This document shows, piece by piece, positions 17,325 through 25,374 of a stretch of DNA of 64,000 bases (positions are counted from its first letter, which is position 1; each line of letters starts with the position of its first letter). The position numbers and the translations under genes are program-made. Source of the DNA: Silanimonas sp021297925 (GTDB lineage: Bacteria; Pseudomonadota; Gammaproteobacteria; Xanthomonadales; Xanthomonadaceae); NCBI GenBank assembly GCA_027532825.1, contig JAPZTL010000002.1, forward strand, positions 248,001 through 312,000, in the 5' to 3' direction. The notes beneath the pieces were generated by a model. The model worked only from the letters and a program-made list of their open reading frames with translations. It ran no database searches and was not told the origin of the DNA.

Positions 17325-18274
17325 GCCCGGATTTCCGCGTCGAACCCGCCGACTACACCGTCGACTTCGCCGACCTGCGCGCCGTGCGCGAGCCGGTGTT
17401 CGTCGTCGAGCAGCAGGTCCCGATCGACGAGGAGTGGGACGAGCTCGATGCGAAGTGCCGGCACGTCGTCGCCCGCGACGCCGCGAACCGCCCGATCGGG
17501 ACGGGCCGCCTCACGCCGGAGCGCAAGATCGGCCGCATGGCCGTGCTCCCCGAGTGGCGCGGCAAGGGCGTGGGCGGCGCCATCCTCGTGGCATTGATGG
17601 ACGAGGCCCGGGCGATGGGCTGGCCCGGGGTGACGCTCAACGCCCAGACCCATGCCATGCCGTTCTACGCGAGCCATGGCTTCGAGGCCTTCGGCGACGA
17701 GTTCATGGAAGCCGGCATCCCGCACCGCACGATGCGCAAGGCCCTTGGGGCGCCGGATCCCGGCCGCCGACCGCGGCCGATCCCGGCCGGCGATGCCGCG
17801 CTCCGCGAGACGGTCAGCGAGATCGACGTCCGGGAGCTCAGCATCGCCGTCGTCGGTCGAGCGCGCCGCGAGATCCGCCTGTTCACCCGCGACCTCGAGG
17901 CGGCGCTCTACGCCCATCCCGAACTCCTGGACGCCATCCGCACTTTCGCCACCTCGGGCCGCGGCCCGACCATCCGCATCCTCGTGGTCGAGCCCGACCG
18001 GCTGCGCGCCGACGGCCATGCCCTTCTCCCGCTGGCGCAACGCCTCAGTTCCGTCTTCGAACTCCGAACGCCGGTCGATCCCGAAGACCGCCAGGCCGCC
18101 GAGAGCTACCTGATCGCGGACGAGACGGCCTACGTGTTCCGGCCCCTGGCCACCCGCCCCGAGGGCAGCGCCTGCCTCGACGGCCCCGCCCGCGCCCGCC
18201 AGCTCGCGCAGGCCTTCGACCGCCGCTGGGAACGTGCCAGAGACCTCACGGAACTGCGCGCCCTCGGGATCTGA
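17321..18274 (+). CDS. GNAT N-acetyltransferase with C-terminal domain of unknown function
   Basis: 317 residues. Residues 1-145 form a GNAT domain of the ElaA/YjcF type: FVVEQQVPIDEEWDELDAKC and the acetyl-CoA loop RMAVLPEWRGKGVGG (72-86). Residues 160-317 form a second domain with IRLFTRDLEAALYAHPELLD and RILVVEPDRLR that recalls phospholipase-D-like folds but without recognisable HKD motifs; in related bacteria it follows GNAT domains (I believe catalogued as DUF7931, from memory). It starts inside the roxA stop codon. Acceptor unknown; coupling to roxA hints at a ribosome or translation substrate, which is inference. Confidence 0.85.
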   Translation: MSPDFRVEPADYTVDFADLRAVREPVFVVEQQVPIDEEWDELDAKCRHVVARDAANRPIGTGRLTPERKIGRMAVLPEWRGKGVGGAILVALMDEARAMGWPGVTLNAQTHAMPFYASHGFEAFGDEFMEAGIPHRTMRKALGAPDPGRRPRPIPAGDAALRETVSEIDVRELSIAVVGRARREIRLFTRDLEAALYAHPELLDAIRTFATSGRGPTIRILVVEPDRLRADGHALLPLAQRLSSVFELRTPVDPEDRQAAESYLIADETAYVFRPLATRPEGSACLDGPARARQLAQAFDRRWERARDLTELRALGI

Positions 18275-18281
18275 GCGGCGG

Positions 18282-19472
18282 TCAGGTCCGCGTCAACGAC
18301 GACGCCGGCAAGCGCATTTCAAAGCGGTATCGCCCTTCGGGCGTGGATTCGATGCTGAGCAACTCGACACCGGAGCCCGCTCGCCCGGCCTCGCGGACGC
18401 GACCGTCCAGCGCCCGCAGCGAATCGGAGACCGCGCGAATGTCGCTGGCCGTACCCGACAGAATGACCACCTCCCCCGAGTACCGGCTCGTCTCGATCGT
18501 GCATCCCTTGGCCAACAGGGGCATGACGCGGGCTTCGATGGTCGCCAACGGCGCGAATCCGGGCGGAACGGGCGTCGGCGGCACCGATGCGTCGGCCCTG
18601 GGCGCCCCAGGAGACGACACGGCCGCCTCGTCCGGATAGGCGGCCTGTTCGGCTTCGATGACGTCTGCTGGCCGGGCGAACACGAAGCCCTGCCCCAGAA
18701 CATCCGCATCCCAAGGGTGGATCGAGGTCGTCCGCGGCCAAGTCGTGACGCTCAGGTACGCCCCAGTGGGGACCTTGAAGCCCTTGCAGCCATCGCCGCA
18801 CCAGACATCGACCTGGAACCCGGAGTACTCCTTCGATTCGAAAACGAGGTTCCCGTGCGGATCCAGCGTCAATCGGACCGGCGTGCCGTACTCGCGAGGC
18901 AGCACGACCCAGCCGCCGTCGCAGGTGTAGTCGCGGAACTGGTACAACACGACGAGCCGTGACGTCGTGGGCCCCAACACCTCGAGACGCTCGCGCAACG
19001 CCGCCTCGCCATGCGCCGCCTGGAAGCGGGCCCGCCCCTCCGGCTGCATCAGGGCGTACCAGTTGGCGTAGCGCGGCCGCTCGTCCTGGCGGAGACGCTC
19101 CAATTCCTGCATGACGGCCGTGTGCGGCACGACGAAGCGGAACGCGAGGCCGTGGTCGCCGACGGGTTGGATGCCGACGCCGGCAAAACGCGACAGTTCG
19201 CCGGGGCCCTGGCGGGTCGGGCTCCTTGGGGTGAACAAGGTGCCGTCCACGCCGGACGGCGCGTCGGACGTGAACCGGGGATCGGACTGGCCGTCGTCGT
19301 CGATCGCGTCGAAGGCGTAATCACCGCGCAGATCGGGGCAACCATTCTTCGGGTCGACGGCCACGTCGCCCTGTTCGGCACCGCGCTCGAACGCGGTGCA
19401 ACCGGGGATCACCAGGGTCGCAAACGCGACGCCGCAGACCCCGAGCAAGGACGAACGGAAAGACGCGGGCAT
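18282..19472 (-). CDS. Lipoprotein of unknown function
   Basis: 396 residues. The signal sequence MPASFRSSLLGVCGVAFATL ends in the lipobox VIPGC with C25. The mature region contains CPDLRGDYAF, a Trp/Tyr-rich middle with a Cys cluster (VWCGDGCKGF) and a Pro-rich linker, then a C-terminal alpha/beta module of about 75 residues (SGEVVILSGTASDIRAVSDS) resembling small ferredoxin-like secretion-associated domains. I do not recognise a named family. It lies 40 bases after the ABC permease gene and is probably the last gene of the second YtrA-type operon. Confidence 0.72.
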   Translation of the reverse strand: MPASFRSSLLGVCGVAFATLVIPGCTAFERGAEQGDVAVDPKNGCPDLRGDYAFDAIDDDGQSDPRFTSDAPSGVDGTLFTPRSPTRQGPGELSRFAGVGIQPVGDHGLAFRFVVPHTAVMQELERLRQDERPRYANWYALMQPEGRARFQAAHGEAALRERLEVLGPTTSRLVVLYQFRDYTCDGGWVVLPREYGTPVRLTLDPHGNLVFESKEYSGFQVDVWCGDGCKGFKVPTGAYLSVTTWPRTTSIHPWDADVLGQGFVFARPADVIEAEQAAYPDEAAVSSPGAPRADASVPPTPVPPGFAPLATIEARVMPLLAKGCTIETSRYSGEVVILSGTASDIRAVSDSLRALDGRVREAGRAGSGVELLSIESTPEGRYRFEMRLPASSLTRT

Positions 19473-19512
19473 GGGGCCTCCTGCGGGACACGGCGCATCG
19501 GATCACATCGCC

Positions 19513-21015
19513 TCACGCGGCGCCATGCCGACGGACAAGCCCCACGGGCCCGACGCGATGCAGGCGCCAAGCAGCGATCCCGAGCAGCAGCGATGCGACG
19601 AGCGCCAGGCCCGCCAAGGCCTGGTCGAGGGCGCCGGCGACGTCGCCGTGCAAGGCCTCGATCAACGGGCGGAAGTTCGCCCAGTAGGGCGTGCCCAGCA
19701 CGAGCAACAAACCGGTTGCGCCGCCCGCGGCCGCGACGAGACGACCGGCCACCGCGGCCCCTCGAAGTGCCGCGTGCACGGTAAGCCGCATTCGCCAGAG
19801 CTCCAGGCCCACCACCGTCACCAAGATGACGAGACCTGCCGCCTCGACGCCGAGCATGATCGCGACACCGAGCACGAGCCCGCCGAGGGCGAGGCCCGGC
19901 CACAGCCACAGCGGACGAAGGCGTTGATCCCAGTTGGCGACCGGGGCCGCGACGCCCGGCAGCAGGCGCAGTTCCGCATCGAGTCCCTGGCCTGTCCCGG
20001 CGTGGGCACGCAAGGCCATGCCGTACTGCATCTGCATCGTCGCCCCCATGACCAGCCCCCACATGACGACGAGCATGAGGACGACCACCCCGGCGATCCG
20101 TCCGAACGTCGCGCCGTCGGAGAGCGAGTGGAACAAAACGCCGAAGAACACGGTCATCAGAAGGGGAAACACCCCGATCAGCAGTGCCCACTGCATCAAG
20201 TGGACCTTTGGCGTGACGCTGGCCTGCCAGGCGTGCGGCCCGAGCAGGGCACGCACCCGCGCGTCCGGGGCATCAGGAATCCGCCCCTCGCGAGCCGACG
20301 TCCGGCGTTCATTCATCAGGACGGCCAACGGAGCGCTGTCGGGAGCGCTGAAGGCGCTGCCCCCGTGCCGGCCCAGGCTGAACACGAAGGCATAGTCGCC
20401 GCCCACGGGCGGATCTACGCCGCGCGTGCGGAGCGCCGTGAGCCGCCACCGAATCGCCGCCGCGCAGACCAAGCCAGCGGCGAATCCGAGCCCGAGGACC
20501 GTTGAACCGTGCACCGGCAGCACGCCCAGCGCGATCGCCAGCACCACGGAAAGGCTTCCGACCACCGCGAAGGGCATCCACCGATAAGGCGCCACCGCGG
20601 TCAGGCCGCCGATGCCAGCGGCGGCGATCGCCACGCCGATGACCGCGCCATAAGGCAGGTCGGCGAGCCCCCCCATCCACGCGCCCACGGCGGCCATTGG
20701 CAGCAGGATCATCAGCAGGAATGCCGCGAACCGCAGGAACTCGGCCTGGAAACTCGCGCGGGTCACCCCGGGAATGCTTTGGCGCACTGCGTCGAACCAG
20801 AACAGCACGGCCGGGCCGCTGGAAAACTCGTAGCGCAGCAGCAAGGGCATGGCCGCCAGGGGTACAAAACGCAGGGCCTGGTCGGTGACCGCCCCATCCC
20901 CCCCGGCCGCCAACGCATGGGTGGCACCGACGAGCGCGCCGATCACCGCGAGGGCCACGGCCCATGCGGCGTCGCCACGCCGGGTCGTGGCGCGTAACAG
21001 TGCGAAGGCGGTCAT
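19513..21015 (-). CDS. ABC transporter permease of the second YtrA-type module
   Basis: 500 residues with about 10-12 membrane segments, for example AAWAVALAVIGALVGATHALA, FAAFLLMILLPMAAVGAWM, IAGVVVLMLVVMWGLVMGA and AAGLVILVTVVGLEL. The start (MTAFALLRATTRRGD) overlaps the ATPase stop (ATGA). It is longer than the permease of the first module and not obviously homologous in sequence. Substrate unknown. It should pair with the ATPase encoded at 21012. Confidence 0.85.
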   Translation of the reverse strand: MTAFALLRATTRRGDAAWAVALAVIGALVGATHALAAGGDGAVTDQALRFVPLAAMPLLLRYEFSSGPAVLFWFDAVRQSIPGVTRASFQAEFLRFAAFLLMILLPMAAVGAWMGGLADLPYGAVIGVAIAAAGIGGLTAVAPYRWMPFAVVGSLSVVLAIALGVLPVHGSTVLGLGFAAGLVCAAAIRWRLTALRTRGVDPPVGGDYAFVFSLGRHGGSAFSAPDSAPLAVLMNERRTSAREGRIPDAPDARVRALLGPHAWQASVTPKVHLMQWALLIGVFPLLMTVFFGVLFHSLSDGATFGRIAGVVVLMLVVMWGLVMGATMQMQYGMALRAHAGTGQGLDAELRLLPGVAAPVANWDQRLRPLWLWPGLALGGLVLGVAIMLGVEAAGLVILVTVVGLELWRMRLTVHAALRGAAVAGRLVAAAGGATGLLLVLGTPYWANFRPLIEALHGDVAGALDQALAGLALVASLLLGIAAWRLHRVGPVGLVRRHGAA

Positions 21016-21896
21016 TCGGCCACCTCCAGGAACAGATCTTCCAGCGAAAGGTGGTCGACGCGGACGCCCGGTGCCTGCGCCAAGGGTGGCCACTCCTGAC
21101 GCCCGCGCTGCACCAGCAGGCGGAGGCCGCCGTCGGCCAGCGTCCGGCGCGACAGCTCGCCGGGCACGCGGCCGACGAGTTGCGACGACACGCTCGCCGG
21201 CACGCTGAGGCGGGCGACCTGCTCCTTCAGGACGTCCTGCGGCGCGCATACGAGCAGTTCACCACGATGCAGCACGGCGATGTCGGACGCGACGCGCTCG
21301 AGATCGGAGAGGATGTGGGTCGAGAACAGCACCGTGGTTCCGAGTTCGCCGGCGCGCAGGACGATTTCCCGCAACAGTTCCCGGCGCCCGACTGGATCGA
21401 GAGCCGAGGCCGGCTCGTCGAGGACCAGCAGCTCGGGCGAATGCGCCATTGCGCGGATCAGGACCACGCGCTGCCGCTCGCCGGGTGACAGTCGACCCAG
21501 GCGGGCCTGCGGATCCAGCCCCCATCGGGACAGCATCGACGCCACCCAGCCGGCGTCCCAGCGGTCGTAGAAGCGACCGATGGCATCGAGCATCTCGTGG
21601 ACCGACAACCAAGCGAAGGCCTCCGGCTGCTGCGCGACGTAGCCGATGCGCTGCTTCGTGGCATCCGAAAGATGGTCGGCCGGCTCGCCGAAGACCTGGG
21701 CTTGGCCCGCATCGAGGGGGACGAGGCCGAGCAGCGCGCGGATCAAGGTCGACTTGCCGGCGCCATTGCGGCCCACGAGCCCCATGACCGCGCCGGCGGG
21801 CACGTCGAACGAGACGTCCCGGAGCACGGGCGCGCCGTAGGCCTTGCGCATCGCGATGCCCTGCAGTGGGCTGGGGGGTAGCGGCAAATCGTTCAT
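21012..21896 (-). CDS. ABC transporter ATP-binding protein of the second YtrA-type module
   Basis: 294 residues. All catalytic motifs are canonical: Walker A GRNGAGKST, Q-loop VAQQPEAF, signature LSPGERQRV, Walker B LLVLDEPASALD and H-loop FSTHILSD. This contrasts with the degenerate signature of the first module's ATPase. About 60 C-terminal residues follow the nucleotide-binding domain. It overlaps the regulator gene (ATGA) upstream and the permease gene (ATGA) downstream, so all three are translationally coupled. Confidence 0.93.
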   Translation of the reverse strand: MNDLPLPPSPLQGIAMRKAYGAPVLRDVSFDVPAGAVMGLVGRNGAGKSTLIRALLGLVPLDAGQAQVFGEPADHLSDATKQRIGYVAQQPEAFAWLSVHEMLDAIGRFYDRWDAGWVASMLSRWGLDPQARLGRLSPGERQRVVLIRAMAHSPELLVLDEPASALDPVGRRELLREIVLRAGELGTTVLFSTHILSDLERVASDIAVLHRGELLVCAPQDVLKEQVARLSVPASVSSQLVGRVPGELSRRTLADGGLRLLVQRGRQEWPPLAQAPGVRVDHLSLEDLFLEVAE

Positions 21897-22333
21897 CGGG
21901 GGTTCTTCCGTGGGGCGTCGGGGGTCGGGTCCGTCGTGGCCGGGGCCACGGGGGTGTGGAACAGTGCATGGAGTCGTTCGCAGACCGGGCCGGCGGCAAG
22001 GCCGAGGTCACCGGCTTCGCGGATCACATCGCGCAAGCGCGGCTCGAGGAGGCGCATGCGCTCCTCGGCGGTAAGGCCGGCACCGCGCGCGGCGGCCACG
22101 ACCATGCCGACACCGCGGCGGCGTTCGAGCACCCCCTCGGCTTCCAGCTGGCTATAGGCGCGGCTGACGGTCATCGGATTGACTGCGTGGTGTTCGGCCA
22201 TCTCGCGGACCGACGGCAAACCCTCGCCCACGCGCAGCTGGCCCGCAGCGACGAAACGCCGGACCTGCTCGACCACCTGCCGGTAGATCGGATCAGTCGC
22301 GGCGGGGGCGATGAGGAACATCGAAGCATCCAT
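21893..22333 (-). CDS. GntR family regulator, YtrA subfamily (second copy)
   Basis: 146 residues. A winged HTH (TDPIYRQVVEQVRRFVAAG, LPSVREMAEHHAVNPMTVSR, wing LERRRGVGMVVAA) precedes a short C-terminal helical tail, the YtrA layout. The ATG at 22333 lies at the edge of the palindrome 22333-22356, and the promoter predicted there would start transcription at or next to the ATG, so the mRNA is probably leaderless. A second in-frame ATG four codons later is possible. It heads an operon with ABC ATPase, permease and probably a lipoprotein. Confidence 0.9.
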   Translation of the reverse strand: MDASMFLIAPAATDPIYRQVVEQVRRFVAAGQLRVGEGLPSVREMAEHHAVNPMTVSRAYSQLEAEGVLERRRGVGMVVAAARGAGLTAEERMRLLEPRLRDVIREAGDLGLAAGPVCERLHALFHTPVAPATTDPTPDAPRKNPR

Positions 22334-22356
22334 GTGTATCAATAAACCAATACACA
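22333..22356. promoter_or_regulatory. 24-bp palindromic operator of the second YtrA-type operon
   Basis: TGTGTAT (22333-22339) and ATACACA (22350-22356) are perfect inverted repeats in a 24-bp dyad. The outer signature GTGT-N14-ACAC has the same spacing as the palindrome at 4677-4700. It spans the -10 box and the predicted start point of the regulator gene, so autorepression is likely. Inferred from position. Confidence 0.7.
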
Positions 22357-22369
22357 GGACGCCCGTCAA
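22341..22369 (-). promoter_or_regulatory. Promoter of the second YtrA-type operon
   Basis: On the minus strand TTGACG (22369-22364) and TTTATT (22346-22341) are separated by 17 bases. Transcription would begin about seven bases past the -10 box, at the A of the regulator ATG (22333), which predicts a leaderless transcript. No ribosome-binding site is visible before that ATG. Confidence 0.6.
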
Positions 22370-22392
22370 GTCCCTTTTGCACGTCATGCGTC

Positions 22393-22398
22393 TATAAT
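22393..22398 (+). promoter_or_regulatory. Consensus -10 element upstream of sucA
   Basis: A perfect TATAAT lies 79 bases before the sucA start codon. The -35 region at the usual distance is poor, so an activator may be needed. The predicted start point is near 22405, directly before the hairpin at 22407-22430. Confidence 0.55.
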
Positions 22399-22406
22399 CC
22401 CGCGTC

Positions 22407-22430
22407 ATCGCGCGGTCATGCTCGCGCGAT
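22407..22430 (+). promoter_or_regulatory. Leader hairpin with T-rich tail before sucA
   Basis: ATCGCGCG (22407-22414) and CGCGCGAT (22423-22430) form a perfect 8-bp stem with an 8-base loop, followed by TTCTTTTAT (22431-22439). It looks like an intrinsic terminator or attenuator placed at the very start of the sucA leader; it could instead be a 5'-stabilising stem or a DNA-binding dyad. The sucA GTG follows 47 bases later. Confidence 0.5.
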
Positions 22431-22476
22431 TTCTTTTATATCAACCACTTACGCGACCGAGCTTCTCAGGACCACC

Positions 22477-25302
22477 GTGGCCAGCCTGCTCAAGACCTTC
22501 GCCCAGACCTCCCAGCTCTCCGGCGGCAACGCCACGTTCATCGAAGAGCTCTATGAGCAGTACCTGCGCGACCCGGCGTCGGTCGACGCGAAATGGAAGG
22601 CCTACTTCGACGGGTTCGGCGGCAACGCGGACGTCCCTCACTCCGACGCCATGGCGCGCGTGCAGGTCGCCGGCATGCTGGCCGCGAAGGGCCTGGGCGG
22701 CGGCGTCGACGAGGAGACCGCCAAGAAGCAGATGGCGGTCAGCAAGCTCGTCACCGCGTACCGCTCGCGCGGCCACCTCGGCGCCCAGCTCGACCCGCTC
22801 GGCATGGCCGGCAAGCTCGAAGCGCCTGACCTCGAACTCGCCTTCCACGGCCTTTCGAATGCCGACCTCGAGACCGAGTTCCCGGCCAACACCTACTTCG
22901 GCAACACCCGCATCAAGCTCAAGGACCTGCTGGCGAAGCTCCGGGCCACGTATTCGGGCCCGATCGGTGCGGAATTCATGCACATCAGTGACGCGAGGCA
23001 GCGCCACTGGATGCAGGAACGCCTCGAGAAGGCCGCCGGCCACTTCGGGTTCTCGAAGGACGAGAAGGCCCGCATCCTCGAGCGCACCACGGCCGCCGAG
23101 GGCCTCGAGCGCTACCTGCACACGAAGTACGTCGGCCAGAAGCGCTTCTCGCTCGAGGGTGGCGACAGCCTCATCCCGGCGATGGACGTGCTGGTCCGGC
23201 GCGCCGGCGCGAACGGCGTCAAGGACATGGTCATCGGCATGGCCCACCGCGGCCGCCTCAACGTGCTCGTCAACACGCTCGGCAAGCCGCCCTCCAAGCT
23301 GTTCGCCGAGTTCGAGGGCCGCTACGAACACCACGACGACCCGGCCCACTCGGGCGACGTGAAGTACCACATGGGCTTCTCGGCCGACATCGCCACGCCG
23401 GGCGGCCCGCTGCACATCGCGCTGGCCTTCAACCCCTCGCACCTCGAGATCGTCGACCCCGTCGTCGCGGGCTCGGTCCGCGCGCGCCAGATGCGCCGCG
23501 GCGACAAGGACCGCTCACAGGTCGTGCCGGTGCTGATCCACGGCGACTCGGCCTTCGCCGGCCAGGGCGTGGTCATGGAGCTGTTCCAGATGTCGCAGGC
23601 CCGCGGCTTCGCGGTGGGCGGCACGATCCACGTCGTCGTGAACAACCAAGTCGGCTTCACCACCAGCCGCCCGGACGACACCCGCTCCACCCTGTACTGC
23701 ACCGACCCGGCCAAGATCGTCGAGGCTCCGGTGCTGCACGTGAACGGCGACGACCCGGAGGCCGTGGCCTTCTGCGCCCAGCTCGCCTTCGACTTCCGCC
23801 AGACGTTCAAGCGCGACGTGGTCATGGACCTTGTCTGCTACCGCCGCCACGGCCACAACGAGGCCGACGAGCCGGCGGCCACGCAGCCGCTGATGTACCA
23901 GAACATCCGCGCCCGCAAGACCACGCGCGAGCTGTATGCGAACCGCCTTGTCGAGGCCGGCGTCGTCACGGCCGACGAGGCCAAGGCGCTGGTCGACGGC
24001 TACCGTGCCAATCTCGACAAGGGCGAAGTCACCGCGGACGTCACCACGGCCGCCAAGGACAGTGTCAGCGTCGACTGGTCGCCCTACTTCAAGGGCACGC
24101 TGGCCGACGAGGTGAAGACGGCCGTCGCGCGCAAGACCCTGGACGCGCTGGCCCAGCAGATCAACGCGATCCCCGGGGACCGCAAGTTGCATCCGCGCGT
24201 CGCCAAGATCTACGAGGACCGCCGCAAGATGGCCGCCGGCGAGCTGCCGATGGACTGGGGCTTCGCCGAGAACCTCGCCTACGCGACGCTGCTGAAGGAA
24301 GGCTTCAAGCTGCGCGTCGTCGGCCAGGACGCCGGCCGCGGCACCTTCTTCCACCGCCACGCGGTGCAGCACGATCAGGCCACCGGCGAGGCGATCATGC
24401 CGCTGCGCGAACTGGTCTCGAACCCCGAGCATGCGGTGGTGATCGACTCGCTGCTGAGCGAGGAAGCCGTCATGGCCTTCGAGTACGGCTACAGCACCGC
24501 CGAACCGACCACGCTGAACATCTGGGAAGGCCAGTTCGGTGACTTCGCCAACGGCGCCCAGGTCGTGATCGACCAGTTCATCACCTCGGGCGAGGCCAAG
24601 TGGGGTCGGCTCTGCGGCCTCGTGCTGTTCCTCCCGCACGGATACGAAGGCCAGGGCCCGGAGCACAGCTCCGCGCGCCTCGAGCGCTTCCTGCAGCTCT
24701 GCGCCCACCACAACATCTCGGTGGTCACGCCGACGACGCCGGCCCAGAGCTTCCACATGCTGCGGCGCCAGATGCTGCGCGGCACGCGCAAGCCGCTGGT
24801 CGTCATGACGCCAAAGTCGATGCTGCGCCACAAGCTGTCGGTCTCGAGCCTGGACGACCTCGCCAAGGGCGGCTTCCAGACCCTCATCCCGGACAGCACC
24901 GCGAAGGACGCCAAGAAGGCCACCCGTGTCGTCGTCTGCGGCGGCAAGGTCTATTACGACCTGGTCGAGGACGCGGAGAAGCGCGGCCTCACGGACGTCG
25001 CCATCGTCCGCGTCGAGCAGCTCTATCCCTTCCCGCGCGCCGAGCTGACCGCCGAGCTGAAGCGCTTCGGCAAGGCCGCGGAAGTCATCTGGTGTCAGGA
25101 AGAGCCGCAGAACCAGGGCGCGTGGTACCAGATCCGCCACCACATCGAGGCCTGCCTGCAGAAGGGGCAGACCCTGAGCTATGCCGGCCGCTCGCGCTCC
25201 GCCGCTCCGGCCTGCGGCCACCTGAGCCAGCACAACGTCGAGCAGGCCGCCCTGCTCGAGGCCGCGCTCGTCGGCCCCCAGGTCCTGTCCGTCGCCGAGT
25301 AA
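22477..25302 (+). CDS. sucA: 2-oxoglutarate dehydrogenase E1 component
   Basis: 941 residues. Thiamine-diphosphate-dependent decarboxylase of the 2-oxoglutarate dehydrogenase complex (TCA cycle). The N-terminal E2-binding segment (FIEELYEQYLRDPASVDAKW) is followed by MVIGMAHRGRLNVL, the ThDP/Mg region GDSAFAGQGVVMELFQMS, and the C-terminal transketolase-like region with GYSTAEPTTLNIWEGQFGDF. Length is normal. The start is GTG at 22477, with AGGA five bases before it, giving the usual N-terminus MASLLKTFAQ. First gene of the sucA-sucB-lpd operon. Confidence 0.97.
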   Translation: MASLLKTFAQTSQLSGGNATFIEELYEQYLRDPASVDAKWKAYFDGFGGNADVPHSDAMARVQVAGMLAAKGLGGGVDEETAKKQMAVSKLVTAYRSRGHLGAQLDPLGMAGKLEAPDLELAFHGLSNADLETEFPANTYFGNTRIKLKDLLAKLRATYSGPIGAEFMHISDARQRHWMQERLEKAAGHFGFSKDEKARILERTTAAEGLERYLHTKYVGQKRFSLEGGDSLIPAMDVLVRRAGANGVKDMVIGMAHRGRLNVLVNTLGKPPSKLFAEFEGRYEHHDDPAHSGDVKYHMGFSADIATPGGPLHIALAFNPSHLEIVDPVVAGSVRARQMRRGDKDRSQVVPVLIHGDSAFAGQGVVMELFQMSQARGFAVGGTIHVVVNNQVGFTTSRPDDTRSTLYCTDPAKIVEAPVLHVNGDDPEAVAFCAQLAFDFRQTFKRDVVMDLVCYRRHGHNEADEPAATQPLMYQNIRARKTTRELYANRLVEAGVVTADEAKALVDGYRANLDKGEVTADVTTAAKDSVSVDWSPYFKGTLADEVKTAVARKTLDALAQQINAIPGDRKLHPRVAKIYEDRRKMAAGELPMDWGFAENLAYATLLKEGFKLRVVGQDAGRGTFFHRHAVQHDQATGEAIMPLRELVSNPEHAVVIDSLLSEEAVMAFEYGYSTAEPTTLNIWEGQFGDFANGAQVVIDQFITSGEAKWGRLCGLVLFLPHGYEGQGPEHSSARLERFLQLCAHHNISVVTPTTPAQSFHMLRRQMLRGTRKPLVVMTPKSMLRHKLSVSSLDDLAKGGFQTLIPDSTAKDAKKATRVVVCGGKVYYDLVEDAEKRGLTDVAIVRVEQLYPFPRAELTAELKRFGKAAEVIWCQEEPQNQGAWYQIRHHIEACLQKGQTLSYAGRSRSAAPACGHLSQHNVEQAALLEAALVGPQVLSVAE

Positions 25303-25374
25303 CGCCCCCTCCTCATCCCTCCGAGCCGCGGACGCCGCGGCCCCCGCACCGAACCCCGACCGAGAACGCCCGTC

